From positions 124,001 through 188,000 of the forward strand of contig JBGAGE010000003.1 in NCBI GenBank assembly GCA_044226865.1: 64,000 bases of DNA. The letters run 5' to 3'. Shown piece after piece: positions 9,026 through 17,638 of this stretch (position 1 is its first letter; each line of letters begins with the position of its first letter). The notes beneath the pieces are model-generated. The model was not told the DNA's origin. It made no database searches and saw only the letters and a program-made list of their open reading frames with translations. The position numbers were made by a program, and so were the translations under genes. This DNA comes from TMP-86 sp044226865. Its GTDB lineage: Bacteria; Pseudomonadota; Gammaproteobacteria; Steroidobacterales; Steroidobacteraceae.

Positions 9026-9760
9026 CTAACGCCCGGCTGCCGGCGAAACACTTTCCACTTGCTTGGCCACGTTTTCCAGCGAAGTGTGCCGCACATCGGT
9101 GCCATGCACCATGTAGATGACGTATTCGCAGATATTCTTGGCATGATCTCCGATCCGCTCGAGCGCGCGCACCACCCACATGATTTCCATGACCCGGCGG
9201 ATGCTGCGCGGATCCTCCATCATGAAAGTCATGCATTGGCGCTGGATGGATTCGTATTCCTCGTCCACCATTTTGTCATCCTGCACGGTGCGCAGGGCCG
9301 CCTTGGAGTCCATCCGCGCGAATGAGTCCAGCGCATCGCGCACCATCTGCGCCACCTGCCGGCCCAGGTGCTTGACCGAGCGATACTTGTCCGGCGGCCG
9401 TTCCATGTTCGCCAGGCGTGAAGCAATGTAGCCGATTTTCTCGCCTTCATCGCCGATGCGTTCAAGGTCGGTGATGGTCTTGATGATCGCCACGATCACG
9501 CGCAAATCGCCTGCGGCAGGAGAGCGGGTGGCCAGGATGCGGCTGCATTCCTCGTCGATCGACACCTCCATGCCGTTGACCTTGTAGTCCTGCATGGCGA
9601 CGGACTCGCCCAGCTTGCTGTCCCCCTCCACCAAGGCGGTAATCGCCTTTTGCAGCTGGTCCTCCACGAACCCGCCCATCTGCAAAACCTGGTTGCGGAC
9701 TCGTTCCAGGTCTTCGTTGAAGCGGCGTGAGATGTGGTGAGAGAGGTCTGCGGTTTCCAT
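9026..9760 (-). CDS. phoU: Phosphate signalling regulator PhoU
   Basis: A 244-aa all-helical protein made of two repeated three-helix bundles. Conserved segments are visible in each half: VSIDEECSRILATRSPAAGDLRVIVAIIKTITDLERIGDEGEKIG and MMEDPRSIRRVMEIMWVVRALERIGDHAKNICEYVIYMVHG. The ExxxD-type metal-binding signature is present in both (DLERIGDEGEKI and ALERIGDHAKNI). PhoU links the Pst transporter to PhoR and keeps the kinase off when phosphate is plentiful. The start at 9760 (METADLSHHISRRFNEDLER) fits family length. It lies downstream of phoBR and separate from pstB, unlike Escherichia coli, where it follows pstB. Confidence 0.96.
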   Translation of the reverse strand: METADLSHHISRRFNEDLERVRNQVLQMGGFVEDQLQKAITALVEGDSKLGESVAMQDYKVNGMEVSIDEECSRILATRSPAAGDLRVIVAIIKTITDLERIGDEGEKIGYIASRLANMERPPDKYRSVKHLGRQVAQMVRDALDSFARMDSKAALRTVQDDKMVDEEYESIQRQCMTFMMEDPRSIRRVMEIMWVVRALERIGDHAKNICEYVIYMVHGTDVRHTSLENVAKQVESVSPAAGR

Positions 9761-9847
9761 GATGTCGGTCCTGCTGTGAGCCAATTGAAAGATGCGGTCG
9801 GCAGCCACCCGCGTCGTTTACATGTGAACGTTCCCCGCGTCAACCGA

Positions 9848-11200
9848 TCACGCCGTCTTTGTGATCGGCGGCGGATCCGCCTCCAGCTGAGCGTCCGGTG
9901 GATGAGCAGCCGGCCGGTGCCATATCCGCCCGAGGGGGAAATGGCAGCTGAAAGTGCTGCCCTTGCCCTCGATGCTGCGTACGTCCAGATGCGCGCCATG
10001 CAGTTGCAGCGCGTGCTTGACGATCGCCAACCCAAGCCCGGATCCGCCCTGATCTCGCGACCGTCCCTCATCCACGCGGTAAAAGCGCTCGGTCACGCGC
10101 GGCAGAAACTCGGCCGCGATACCGATGCCGGTGTCGATCACGGCAAAATGGGCGCCTTCGTCATCGCACCACCAACGCATCCGCACCGAGCCGGTGGCGG
10201 GCGTGTACTTGAGAGCGTTCACCAACAGGTTGGTGAACGCGGATTCCAGATCACGCAAGGATCCGAACAGGCCATCCGTGCTGTCCAATTCCAGCCGGAT
10301 ATCGCCCGGCCGGTCCGAACGAGCCAGCGCGTCGCGATGCAGGCGCTGCAGCAGCGACACGATGTCCACCATGTCGCGCACCGCTTCCCCTTCGGTCGAC
10401 TCCAGGCGCGACAACTCCAGGAGATCGCTGATGATGGCGTTCATGCGCTGCGCCTGGGCGCGCATGTCCTGGACCGGGCCCAACCAATCGCGATCCAGCC
10501 CGGGATCATCGGCAAGCGTGTCCAAGTAGCCGGAAATCACGGTCAGCGGCGTGCGCAACTCGTGCGAGGCATTGGCGACGAAGTCCTTGCGCATCGCTTC
10601 GATCTTGACCTGCCGGGTGACATCGCTCACCAGCAGCAGGATCTGACCGGCGCCATACGGCACCGCCTGCACCGACAAGTAGCTTTGCGGTTGCTGCGGA
10701 GCGCAGATCACCAACGGCGCGGTGAACTTGTCGCTGTGCAGATACCTGGCGAATTCCGGAGCGCGGATCAAGTTGTCGATGCGCAGCCCGAGGTCGACGC
10801 CGCGCTTCAAGCCGAGCAAACGGCCGGCAGGCGGATTGAACCAGACGATCTCCCGCTGCTGGGTGAGGACGATGACACCATCCGGCAGGGCCGCGGTCGA
10901 TCTGCGCAGCTCACGCAGCAATTGCAGCACCCGTTGCTTGTGAAAACGCTTGCGGCGGTTCAGCCGTTCGATCTGCGCCACGGCGTCGCCCCAAACGCCA
11001 CCCATGACCGGTGGGGCAGTTTTCGGGCGCGCGGACAGCCAACGGCTCAGCCGATACAATTGCGCCAGCTGCCAAAACATATAGGCACACGCCAAGACCA
11101 GCAGCCAAACCCAGATATGGCCGAACAAAAGTCCCAGCAGCAACGCCAGTCCGAGCACGCCGGCCAGCCGCGCGAGCGCAAACGACCACATGGAAAACAT
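9848..11200 (-). CDS. phoR: Phosphate regulon sensor histidine kinase PhoR
   Basis: A 450-aa membrane histidine kinase. Two hydrophobic stretches near the N-terminus (LARLAGVLGLALLLGLLFGHIWVWLLVLACAYMFW) form the short hairpin typical of PhoR, followed by a PAS domain (around residues 100-190), HisKA with FVANASHELRTPL (His213), and an HATPase domain ending in the G-box GGSGLGLAIVKHAL. It has almost no periplasmic sensing domain, as expected for a kinase that reads Pst/PhoU status. It starts 10 nt after phoB. Confidence 0.95.
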   Translation of the reverse strand: MFSMWSFALARLAGVLGLALLLGLLFGHIWVWLLVLACAYMFWQLAQLYRLSRWLSARPKTAPPVMGGVWGDAVAQIERLNRRKRFHKQRVLQLLRELRRSTAALPDGVIVLTQQREIVWFNPPAGRLLGLKRGVDLGLRIDNLIRAPEFARYLHSDKFTAPLVICAPQQPQSYLSVQAVPYGAGQILLLVSDVTRQVKIEAMRKDFVANASHELRTPLTVISGYLDTLADDPGLDRDWLGPVQDMRAQAQRMNAIISDLLELSRLESTEGEAVRDMVDIVSLLQRLHRDALARSDRPGDIRLELDSTDGLFGSLRDLESAFTNLLVNALKYTPATGSVRMRWWCDDEGAHFAVIDTGIGIAAEFLPRVTERFYRVDEGRSRDQGGSGLGLAIVKHALQLHGAHLDVRSIEGKGSTFSCHFPLGRIWHRPAAHPPDAQLEADPPPITKTA

Positions 11201-11210
11201 GGCGCCGAGT

Positions 11211-11906
11211 CTACGCGTCGCGGGTGGAGAATCGATAGCCTGAGCCGCGCACCGTCTGCACGAATCGATCCAGCGACTCGGGCTCCAGCGCCCGGCGCAG
11301 GCGGCGAATGTGCACGTCCACCGTGCGCTCCTCCACGTACGTATTGCCTCCCCAGACCCGGTCGAGCAGTTGGCCGCGTGAGAACACCCGCTCCGGATGC
11401 GTCATGAAGAAGTGAAGCAGGCGGTATTCGGTGGGACCGAGGGATATCTCCTTCTCGCCGGCGCTGACGCGATGGCTGGAATCGTCGATCTTCAGGCCCG
11501 GCACCTCCACGATATCCTCGCCGCCCGCGGGGCCGGACCTGCGCAGCACCGCCTGGATCCGGGCCAGGAGTTCACGAGGGCTGAATGGCTTGGTGATGTA
11601 ATCGTCGGCGCCGCCTTCGAGTCCGCTGATCTTGTCCTGCTCTTCCGCCCGCGCGGTGAGCATGATGCTGGGGATGTCTTCGCTGTCCTTGGATTTTTTC
11701 AAGGCGCGGATCAGCTCCAAGCCACTCATGTCGGGCAGCATCCAATCCACCAGCAGCAAATCAGGGCGTGAATCCACGATTTGCGCGCGCGCGGCACGAC
11801 AGTCCGGCGCTTCGCTGACATCGAAGCCGGCACGGCGCAGGCCGAAGGCGATCATGTCGCGAATCGGTTTCTCATCTTCGACCAGGAGAATGCGTTTTGC
11901 GCCCAT
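11211..11906 (-). CDS. phoB: Phosphate regulon response regulator PhoB
   Basis: A 231-aa OmpR-family regulator. The receiver domain has acidic residues at positions 10-11, the phospho-acceptor Asp54 in LLVDWMLPDMSG, and Lys in YITKPFSPRE. The C-terminal winged helix ends in VYVEERTVDVHIRRLRRALEP-like sequence and RFVQTVRGSGYRF, typical of PhoB DNA binding and sigma-70 contact. Phosphorylated PhoB binds Pho boxes; one is visible just upstream of its own promoter. It is the first gene of the minus-strand phosphate cluster. Confidence 0.97.
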   Translation of the reverse strand: MGAKRILLVEDEKPIRDMIAFGLRRAGFDVSEAPDCRAARAQIVDSRPDLLLVDWMLPDMSGLELIRALKKSKDSEDIPSIMLTARAEEQDKISGLEGGADDYITKPFSPRELLARIQAVLRRSGPAGGEDIVEVPGLKIDDSSHRVSAGEKEISLGPTEYRLLHFFMTHPERVFSRGQLLDRVWGGNTYVEERTVDVHIRRLRRALEPESLDRFVQTVRGSGYRFSTRDA

Positions 11907-11942
11907 GATCCGTTGCTAGTGCATTGATTTACCTGAAAGCCC

Positions 11943-11976
11943 ATTACACAGCCGGCGTGTTACCGTTACGTGACAA
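11943..11976 (-). promoter_or_regulatory. Pho box with -10 element for phoB autoregulation
   Basis: On the minus strand, positions 11976-11959 read TTGTCAC-GTAA-CGGTAAC, two 7-mers 11 bp apart, against the Pho-box consensus CTGTCAT-N4-CTGTMAY (about 11 of 14 positions agree). Ten nt further downstream is TGTAAT (11943-11948), one mismatch from the -10 consensus. In PhoB-activated promoters the Pho box replaces the -35 at this spacing. The arrangement sits between the tsaB stop and the phoB start. Confidence 0.72.
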
Positions 11977-11983
11977 TCACCGC

Positions 11984-12706
11984 TCAACCCGGAGCGCCCG
12001 CTGCTGCGAGACGGCGCTCATCCTCGGTCAGCGCCACCTTGTCACGCAGGTATAGCGGCTGCAACTGCGCGGCATCGACTGCTTCCTGCCGCGCCAGCCG
12101 CAGCGCCGCGAGCTCGGCCATATGTCGGGCCTGCGGCAACGCGTTGGCATCCAGAGTAGCCTGATGGAGGGGATGCGTCCGCAGCAGGCGCATGCCGCGA
12201 CCGATGGCCGTGTGCGTGCGCGCGGAAGTATCCACGCCGACCGCCTGCGGCGCGCTCAAGGCAGGGCCTGCCACCGCTTCGACCCCGCGCGCGGCGTCAC
12301 GTCGGTACCGGGCCCAGTAAAGCTCGCCCATGCGCGCATCCAGACAGGCCAACGCATCGTCAGCGCCCGGCTGGCGCTGCAACGCCGCCCAGGCCAGGGC
12401 CTCCAGCGAGTTGATGCCGATCACCGGCAGCCCCGCGCCGAATGCGAGCCCCTGCGCCACCGACACGCTGATGCGCACGCCGGTGAACGCGCCGGGGCCG
12501 ATGCCGGCCGCCAGCGCCGTCAACTCCGGCAGGCGCACGCCTGCCTCGAACAGCACCTCATCCACCAGCGGCAGGATCCGCATGGCCGCGTCGCGCCCCG
12601 CTTCCTCATAGCGCGCGATGACGGCGCCGTCGGTCCACAACGCCACCGAGCAGGCTTCGGTGGCGGCATCGAGGGCGAGGATCCGCACCGGACCGGCCCC
12701 ACTCAC
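11984..12706 (-). CDS. tsaB: tRNA threonylcarbamoyladenosine biosynthesis protein TsaB
   Basis: A 240-aa ASKHA-fold protein, partner of TsaD in making t6A37 on ANN-decoding tRNAs. Hallmarks are ILALDAATEACSVALW at the N-terminus and AAGIGPGAFTGVRISVSVAQGLAFG, the conserved segment that contacts TsaD. The start is a GTG at 12706 that overlaps the stop of the upstream helicase gene (GTGA), implying coupling. No tsaD, tsaC or tsaE is in the window. The neighbouring yoaA-tsaB order is common in gammaproteobacteria. Confidence 0.93.
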   Translation of the reverse strand: MSGAGPVRILALDAATEACSVALWTDGAVIARYEEAGRDAAMRILPLVDEVLFEAGVRLPELTALAAGIGPGAFTGVRISVSVAQGLAFGAGLPVIGINSLEALAWAALQRQPGADDALACLDARMGELYWARYRRDAARGVEAVAGPALSAPQAVGVDTSARTHTAIGRGMRLLRTHPLHQATLDANALPQARHMAELAALRLARQEAVDAAQLQPLYLRDKVALTEDERRLAAAGAPG

Positions 12707-14643
12707 CGCCGCACCACCGCAGCCAGTCGCGTCTCCAGGAAATCGGCAGCCTCTTCGACGTCGCTGATCACCGGCGCGGGCGGCAGCGATGCCAGGAACA
12801 ACTTACCGTAGCCCTTGGTCTTCAGGCGCGGATCGCCGATCACGATCACGCCGAAGTCATCCATGTCGCGGATCAGGCGCCCCACACCCTGTTTCAAGGC
12901 GAGCACGGCCTGCGGCACCTGGTATTCGAGGAAGGGATTGCCGCCGCGCCGGCGGATGCCCTCGAGCCGCGCCTTGAGCAGCGGATCGTCCGGGGACGCA
13001 AACGGCAGCTTGTCGATGGCGACGATGCTGAGCGCATCGCCCTTCACGTCCACGCCCTCCCAGAAACTGCCCGTCGCCAGCAACACCGCATTGCCGAGCG
13101 CACGGAATTGCTTGAGCAAGGCATCGCGCGGCGCCTGGCCCTGCACCAGGACCGGGAACGGCGGATCGGGAAAGCGCCGCTGCAGCGCTGCCAGCCCTTC
13201 GTTCAAGCCGCGATAGCTGGTGTACAGCAGGAAGGCGCGTCCGCCACTTGCCACCAGGAGCGGCGCCACGGCGCCGATGAAGCGGCCGGCGAAAGCGGGA
13301 TCCTGCGGATCGGGCATGTCCGGCGGCAGGTACAGCCGCGCCTGTTCGCGGAAGTCGAACGGCGATTCGATGCGCAGGGCGCGCGCCGAGGGCAAGCCGA
13401 TGCGCTCGGCGAAGTGCGAGAAATCATCGCCCAAGGCGAGTGTCGCCGAGGTGAAGATCCAGGCACAGGGCCGCGACTCGACATAGCCGCGCAGCCGCTC
13501 GGCGATTTCGAACGGCGTGAAGTGCAGGGTGACGCCGCTGGCCGAGCCCTCCGCCCAGCGCAGCCCCGCCTGTTCCTCCACCGCACGAAGCGTGGCGAGA
13601 TTGTCGGCGAGCTGGCGCGCGCGGCGCGCGCACATGCCCGTGCCGGCACCGCCACCGAGGGCCTCCAGGCGCGCACCGGCCTCTCGCAATGCCGCCTCGA
13701 GATCCGTGAGCGCGTCGAAGAAACCTTCCGGCAGGCGATCCCATTCCACGCGGCCGCTGCGTGGCGGCACGTATTCATACAGCTTCTGCACGCCGGCATC
13801 GAGATTGCGCAGCACGGCGGCGATGTCCATGGAACCCGCCTGCGCCCGCGATACCTCACCGCTGGCATCGCGCGCCAGGACCTGCACCTGACGGGAGGAC
13901 CAGTTCAGCCCGAAGAATTGCGCGGCGATGTCCGGCACCTGATGCGCCTCGTCCAAGATCACCGCCTGCGTGCCGGGCAGCAAGTCGCCGAAGCCCTCGT
14001 CCTTCAATCCCAGGTCCGCCAGCAGCAGGTGATGGTTGACCACCACCACCTGTGCGGCCTGCGCCGCACGGCGCGCCTCGTACACATGGCAGCGGGCGAA
14101 CTGCGGGCATTCCTGGCCCAGGCAATTTTCCCGAGTGGAGGTGACCAGCGGCCACAGCGGCGAGTTCTCCGGGATGTCCGCCAGCTCGGACAGATCACCG
14201 CTGCGGGTGGCCACCGACCAGCGCAATACTTTGTTCATGTGACGCGCACTGCCCTTGCCCGCCCCGAACAGCGCGCGCTGCTGCGGCGCGCTCTCCAGGC
14301 GATGGCGGCACAGGTAGTTGGCGCGGCCCTTGAGCAACGCCAGGCGCACCGGCATGCCGATGGCGCGCGCCAGCATCGGCACGTCGCGGTGGAACAACTG
14401 ATCCTGCAGGGTGCGTGTGCCGGTGGAGATGATCACGCTTTGACCCGAGAGCAAGGCGGGCACGAGGTAAGCGAAGGTCTTGCCGGTGCCGGTACCGGCC
14501 TCGACGATCAAGGGCTCGCCGAGCGTCATCGCCCGGCCCACGGCGCGCGCCATGACGGCCTGCTCTGGTCTGAAGGCATAGCCCTCCATGGCCTGCGCGA
14601 GAGGCCCGTGCTCGCCGAAGACGTCGAGATAGTCCTCGGTCAC
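12703..14643 (-). CDS. yoaA: ATP-dependent DNA helicase, YoaA/DinG (XPD-like) family
   Basis: A 646-aa superfamily 2 helicase with an iron-sulfur cluster. Walker A is AGTGTGKT (residues 49-56) and motif II is DEAH (231-234). Four cysteines in the expected spacing (Cys112, Cys174, Cys179, Cys185) would hold the 4Fe-4S cluster. Motifs V/VI appear in TGSFWEGVDVKGD and QGVGRLIRDMDDFGV. In E. coli YoaA works with HolC at stalled forks; DinG is the closest alternative name. The start is a GTG at 14643. The downstream tsaB overlaps by 4 nt. The length fits YoaA (about 636 aa) better than DinG (about 716 aa). Confidence 0.9.
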   Translation of the reverse strand: MTEDYLDVFGEHGPLAQAMEGYAFRPEQAVMARAVGRAMTLGEPLIVEAGTGTGKTFAYLVPALLSGQSVIISTGTRTLQDQLFHRDVPMLARAIGMPVRLALLKGRANYLCRHRLESAPQQRALFGAGKGSARHMNKVLRWSVATRSGDLSELADIPENSPLWPLVTSTRENCLGQECPQFARCHVYEARRAAQAAQVVVVNHHLLLADLGLKDEGFGDLLPGTQAVILDEAHQVPDIAAQFFGLNWSSRQVQVLARDASGEVSRAQAGSMDIAAVLRNLDAGVQKLYEYVPPRSGRVEWDRLPEGFFDALTDLEAALREAGARLEALGGGAGTGMCARRARQLADNLATLRAVEEQAGLRWAEGSASGVTLHFTPFEIAERLRGYVESRPCAWIFTSATLALGDDFSHFAERIGLPSARALRIESPFDFREQARLYLPPDMPDPQDPAFAGRFIGAVAPLLVASGGRAFLLYTSYRGLNEGLAALQRRFPDPPFPVLVQGQAPRDALLKQFRALGNAVLLATGSFWEGVDVKGDALSIVAIDKLPFASPDDPLLKARLEGIRRRGGNPFLEYQVPQAVLALKQGVGRLIRDMDDFGVIVIGDPRLKTKGYGKLFLASLPPAPVISDVEEAADFLETRLAAVVRR

Positions 14644-14650
14644 GCGTCGC

Positions 14651-15223
14651 TTACTTCAACAGCGCGCGAAACCGCGCGTAGGCGATGGCGCTGGCGCTCA
14701 AGGGGAACTTGAGGCGCCAGCGGATATGGGTGTAGTCCGCCGCCGCAGCCGGCCGTGCCTTGCCCGCCGGCAGCGCAATGACCAGGTCCTCGGGCTTGCC
14801 GAAGCTCGTTCCGCCGTCGACCGAGAAATCGATCTCGCACCCCGGGCCGGCGGCCGAGCCGGCCACGTAACTCATGCGCCCGGGAATGGGTGAGATGGCT
14901 ACGACCTGTCCGACCGAGCGGTTGGTGGTGTTGCGGATTTCGACGGTGTAGACGAGCTGATCCCCGCCCACGACATGGTCCGCCGGCGACAGGGCATAGC
15001 GCACGATGGCGCCATCGGTCTTGCGCGTTTCGAGCTCACCGATGGTCCGCTGCGTGATGCCCGCGGGTGACACGCTTTGGCCGGCGGCGACGGCCGCCGC
15101 CAGCACCGCCAGCAACAGCAGGGGGAAGCGCGGCCGGACGCTCGCACGCGCTGCGCGGAGGCCCTTGGCGCAGCCTGAAAGCCAGCAATAAATTGTAAAA
15201 TACTCAGTAAGTTGTGAAGACAA
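14651..15223 (-). CDS. Small exported protein with DUF11-like domain
   Basis: A 190-aa protein. A basic stretch and hydrophobic core (RPRFPLLLLAVLAAAVAAGQ) form a signal peptide starting about residue 27. The only in-frame starts upstream are non-ATG (TTG at 15223), so the true N-terminus is uncertain. The mature part resembles the immunoglobulin-like DUF11 module: VVGGDQLVYTVEIRNTTNRSVGQVVAISPIPGRMSYVAGSAAG, a pattern found in surface and adhesin-like proteins of secular beta-sandwich fold. It ends 7 nt before the helicase gene on the same strand. Function unknown; a periplasmic or surface location is inferred. Confidence 0.7.
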   Translation of the reverse strand: MSSQLTEYFTIYCWLSGCAKGLRAARASVRPRFPLLLLAVLAAAVAAGQSVSPAGITQRTIGELETRKTDGAIVRYALSPADHVVGGDQLVYTVEIRNTTNRSVGQVVAISPIPGRMSYVAGSAAGPGCEIDFSVDGGTSFGKPEDLVIALPAGKARPAAAADYTHIRWRLKFPLSASAIAYARFRALLK

Positions 15224-15344
15224 TCACACGAAGAAAGCGAGGTTGCGGAATACGGTCACGCTTACCTGGTTTTGGGGATGATAGCTCACTTGGCGTCCCC
15301 ACCGCGCATCTGTCACCATTGCGCTCTGTACCAACAAGCAAACG

Positions 15345-17126
15345 ATGTACCCCATGGCTACCGCTCCGCAACATGCATTCGATCTGTCCTCTCTGAGCCT
15401 GGCTGTGGCGGGATGGGTGCGCGATGTGGCAGCGGAGACCCAACCGGCCGCAGTGTATTGGTGCGATGGCAGCGAAGAAGAGTTCCAACGCTTGACCCGC
15501 GAGTTGGTGCAGAAACAGGAACTGCTGCCGCTCAATCCCAGCACCCATCCGGGATGCCACCTGTCCCGCTCGCACCCGTCCGATGTGGCGCGCGTGGAGC
15601 ACCTGACCTTCGTCTGCACGCGCAACGAAACCGACGCCGGCCCCAACAATCATTGGATGGAGCCGGCCCAGGCGCACCGCAAGATGGACGAGCTGTTCCG
15701 GGGGTGCATGAAGGGCCGGACGCTGTATGTCGTGCCCTACTGCATGGGCCCCATCGATTCGCCGTTTTCCCGCTGCGGGGTCGAGATCACCGACAGCGCC
15801 TACGTGGTGCTGAACATGAAGATCATGACGCGCATGGGGCGCCCCGCCCTGGAACGCATCGCCCGCGAAGGCAAGTTCGTGAAGGGCCTGCACTCCACCG
15901 GCGACCTGAACCCCGAGCGCCGCTTCATCATGCATTTTCCAGAAGAACTGTCGATCAAGAGCTTCGGCTCGGGCTACGGCGGCAACGCGCTGCTGGGCAA
16001 GAAGTGCCATGCGCTGCGCATCGCCAGCTGGCAGGCGCGCAGCGAGGGCTGGCTGGCCGAGCACATGCTCATCGTCGGCGTGCAGAATCCGCAAGGCGAG
16101 ATTCATTACCTCGCCTGCGCGTTTCCGTCGGCCTGCGGCAAGACCAATCTCGCCATGCTGATCCCGCCGGAGAGCTTCCCGGGCTGGAAGATCTGGACGG
16201 TGGGCGATGACATCGCGTGGCTCCATCCCGGCGCCGATGGGCGCCTGTATGCCATCAATCCCGAATCCGGCTATTTCGGCGTGGCGCCCGGCACCAATGC
16301 CAGCACCAACCGCAATGCCTTCGAGACCATTCGTCACGACACCATTTTCACCAACGTGGCGCTGACGGCGGACAACCAGCCCTGGTGGGAGGGCATGGAG
16401 TCCGGCACGCCGGTCATCGACTGGCAGGGCCGGCCGTACGACGCCAAGAACGGCCCCGCGGCGCACCCGAATTCACGCTTCACGGTGGCCGCCAAGCAGA
16501 ACCCCAACTACTCCACCATGGCCGATGCGCCGGGTGGCGTGCCGATTTCCGCCATCGTGTTCGGCGGCCGCCGCCGCTCGCTCGCGCCGCTGGTGTACCA
16601 GGCGCGTTCCTGGGCGCACGGCGTGCTGGTGGGCGCCGGCGTCGCCTCGGAGACCACGGCCGCGGCGGTGGGCGAAGTCGGCGTGGTGCGCCGAGACCCG
16701 ATGGCCATGAAGCCCTTCGCCGGCTACAACTTCGGCGATTACTGGGCACATTGGCTGAGCGTGGGCAACAAGCTCCAGAGCCCGCCGCAGATCTTTCACG
16801 TCAATTGGTTCCGGCGCGATGCCGCGGGTAAATTCCTGTGGCCGGGCTACGGCGAGAACCTGCGCGTGTTGAGCTGGATCATCGACCGCTGCAAGGGCGC
16901 CGCGGCCACGCACGAAACGCCCATCGGCTACCTGCCCAAGGCGCAGGAACTGGACACCGCAGCGCTGAAGCTGGCGCCGGGTGCCATGGATGAATTGCTG
17001 GCGGTGAGGCCTGAACAGTGGCGCGAGGAAATGCACAGCATCGGCGAATATCTGCAGCAGTTTGCGCCGCGCGTACCTAAAGCCTTGCTGGATGAGCACG
17101 CCGACGCGCTCAAGCGGCTTTCCTGA
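15345..17126 (+). CDS. pckG: Phosphoenolpyruvate carboxykinase (GTP)
   Basis: A 593-aa cytoplasmic enzyme converting oxaloacetate plus GTP to phosphoenolpyruvate, GDP and CO2, the entry step of gluconeogenesis. The GTP-class P-loop is visible as FPSACGKTNLAML (residues 260-272), including the hyper-reactive cysteine Cys264. Other conserved parts are PYCMGPIDSPFSRCGVEITDS, HSTGDLNPERRFIMHFPEE and the guanine-binding NWFRRDAAGKFLWPGYGENLRVLSWI. Two ATGs nine nt apart (15345 and 15354) are both possible, and neither has a strong ribosome-binding site. It is divergent from the DUF11-like gene across a 121-bp gap. Use of the GTP form instead of the ATP form separates this organism from Enterobacteria. 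Confidence 0.97.
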   Translation: MYPMATAPQHAFDLSSLSLAVAGWVRDVAAETQPAAVYWCDGSEEEFQRLTRELVQKQELLPLNPSTHPGCHLSRSHPSDVARVEHLTFVCTRNETDAGPNNHWMEPAQAHRKMDELFRGCMKGRTLYVVPYCMGPIDSPFSRCGVEITDSAYVVLNMKIMTRMGRPALERIAREGKFVKGLHSTGDLNPERRFIMHFPEELSIKSFGSGYGGNALLGKKCHALRIASWQARSEGWLAEHMLIVGVQNPQGEIHYLACAFPSACGKTNLAMLIPPESFPGWKIWTVGDDIAWLHPGADGRLYAINPESGYFGVAPGTNASTNRNAFETIRHDTIFTNVALTADNQPWWEGMESGTPVIDWQGRPYDAKNGPAAHPNSRFTVAAKQNPNYSTMADAPGGVPISAIVFGGRRRSLAPLVYQARSWAHGVLVGAGVASETTAAAVGEVGVVRRDPMAMKPFAGYNFGDYWAHWLSVGNKLQSPPQIFHVNWFRRDAAGKFLWPGYGENLRVLSWIIDRCKGAAATHETPIGYLPKAQELDTAALKLAPGAMDELLAVRPEQWREEMHSIGEYLQQFAPRVPKALLDEHADALKRLS

Positions 17127-17380
17127 GAGAAGGCGCTAAGAAGGCGCACCCGGCCCTGCGACACATCATCAGTGGCTTCCAGACAAGCGCGGAGCGGAGT
17201 CGGCTTGCTCGCCTGCAGGCTTGAGTACTCTCTGCGGGCACATCGAGCGGGCTGCGATAACGCCAGGGTGAGCATGCAAATCTTCGCGTGGCATCGAGTT
17301 CGCACGCTCCAGCCTTATCGAAACGGCCATCCCTCCTAACTGCGTGAGCAGGCGCGCCCTTCCCTCGCGCTGAGCCGTCA
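17127..17380. other. Intergenic stretch between pckG and the long inverted repeat
   Basis: No plausible gene. It contains a palindromic GCCTGCAGGC near 17211 and a rough inverted pair TGCTCGCCTG (about 17207) / CAGGGTGAGCA (about 17264). No T-run terminator for pckG is obvious. A weakly protein-like minus-strand frame spanning 17169-17474 runs into the repeat arm and is rejected. Confidence 0.5.
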
Positions 17381-17610
17381 CGGCGCGCGTGGCGCGGGTG
17401 TTGCTATTTGCTTTTTCGCCGGGCGGGTGACACCCGAAGCTGCAAGCCGCGGCCAGAATCCAACGACACCGCATATCGAAGGCACGCGCTCAGCACACCA
17501 GGAAGGCCACGAGATGGCACGAAGTGGCGAGTTGAAATCTGAGTGGCGCTCTGCAAGCGGGTGTCCCGCCCGCCGGAAAATAAATACAACACCCGTGACG
17601 CGCGCGCCGC
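17381..17610. repeat. Long-inverted-repeat element, copy A (~230 bp)
   Basis: Arms of about 50 bp (17381-17435 and 17559-17610) pair as an imperfect inverted repeat. From outside in they share a CGGCGCGCG block, a GGGTGTTG block, an AT-rich core (TATTTG.TTTT against TATTTATTTT) and an inner CGGGCGGG block. The ~125-nt centre holds two direct copies of CGAAGGCAC/AGATGGCAC. Copy B at 42151-42377 has the same length, the same arm blocks and a collinear centre. It lies between convergent pckG and the cyclase gene and ends 28 nt past the cyclase stop. No open reading frame is convincing. It could be a non-autonomous mobile repeat or a structured RNA. Confidence 0.75.
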
Positions 17611-17638
17611 ACGCCCTTAACGCCAGTGAAGAACGCCG

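Noticed and set aside
9810..9830. Near-palindrome GTTCACATGTAAAC before phoU
   Set aside because: One short palindrome with no promoter hexamers next to it and no second copy; not enough to call an operator.
9734..11407. Long plus-strand frame antisense to phoR (557 codons)
   Set aside because: Gln/Arg/His-rich shadow translation of a strongly conserved gene in GC-rich DNA; many similar antisense frames occur throughout the window.
17169..17474. Minus-strand frame of 101 codons after pckG
   Set aside because: It overlaps repeat copy A, has low-complexity Arg/Ala composition and no ribosome-binding site.
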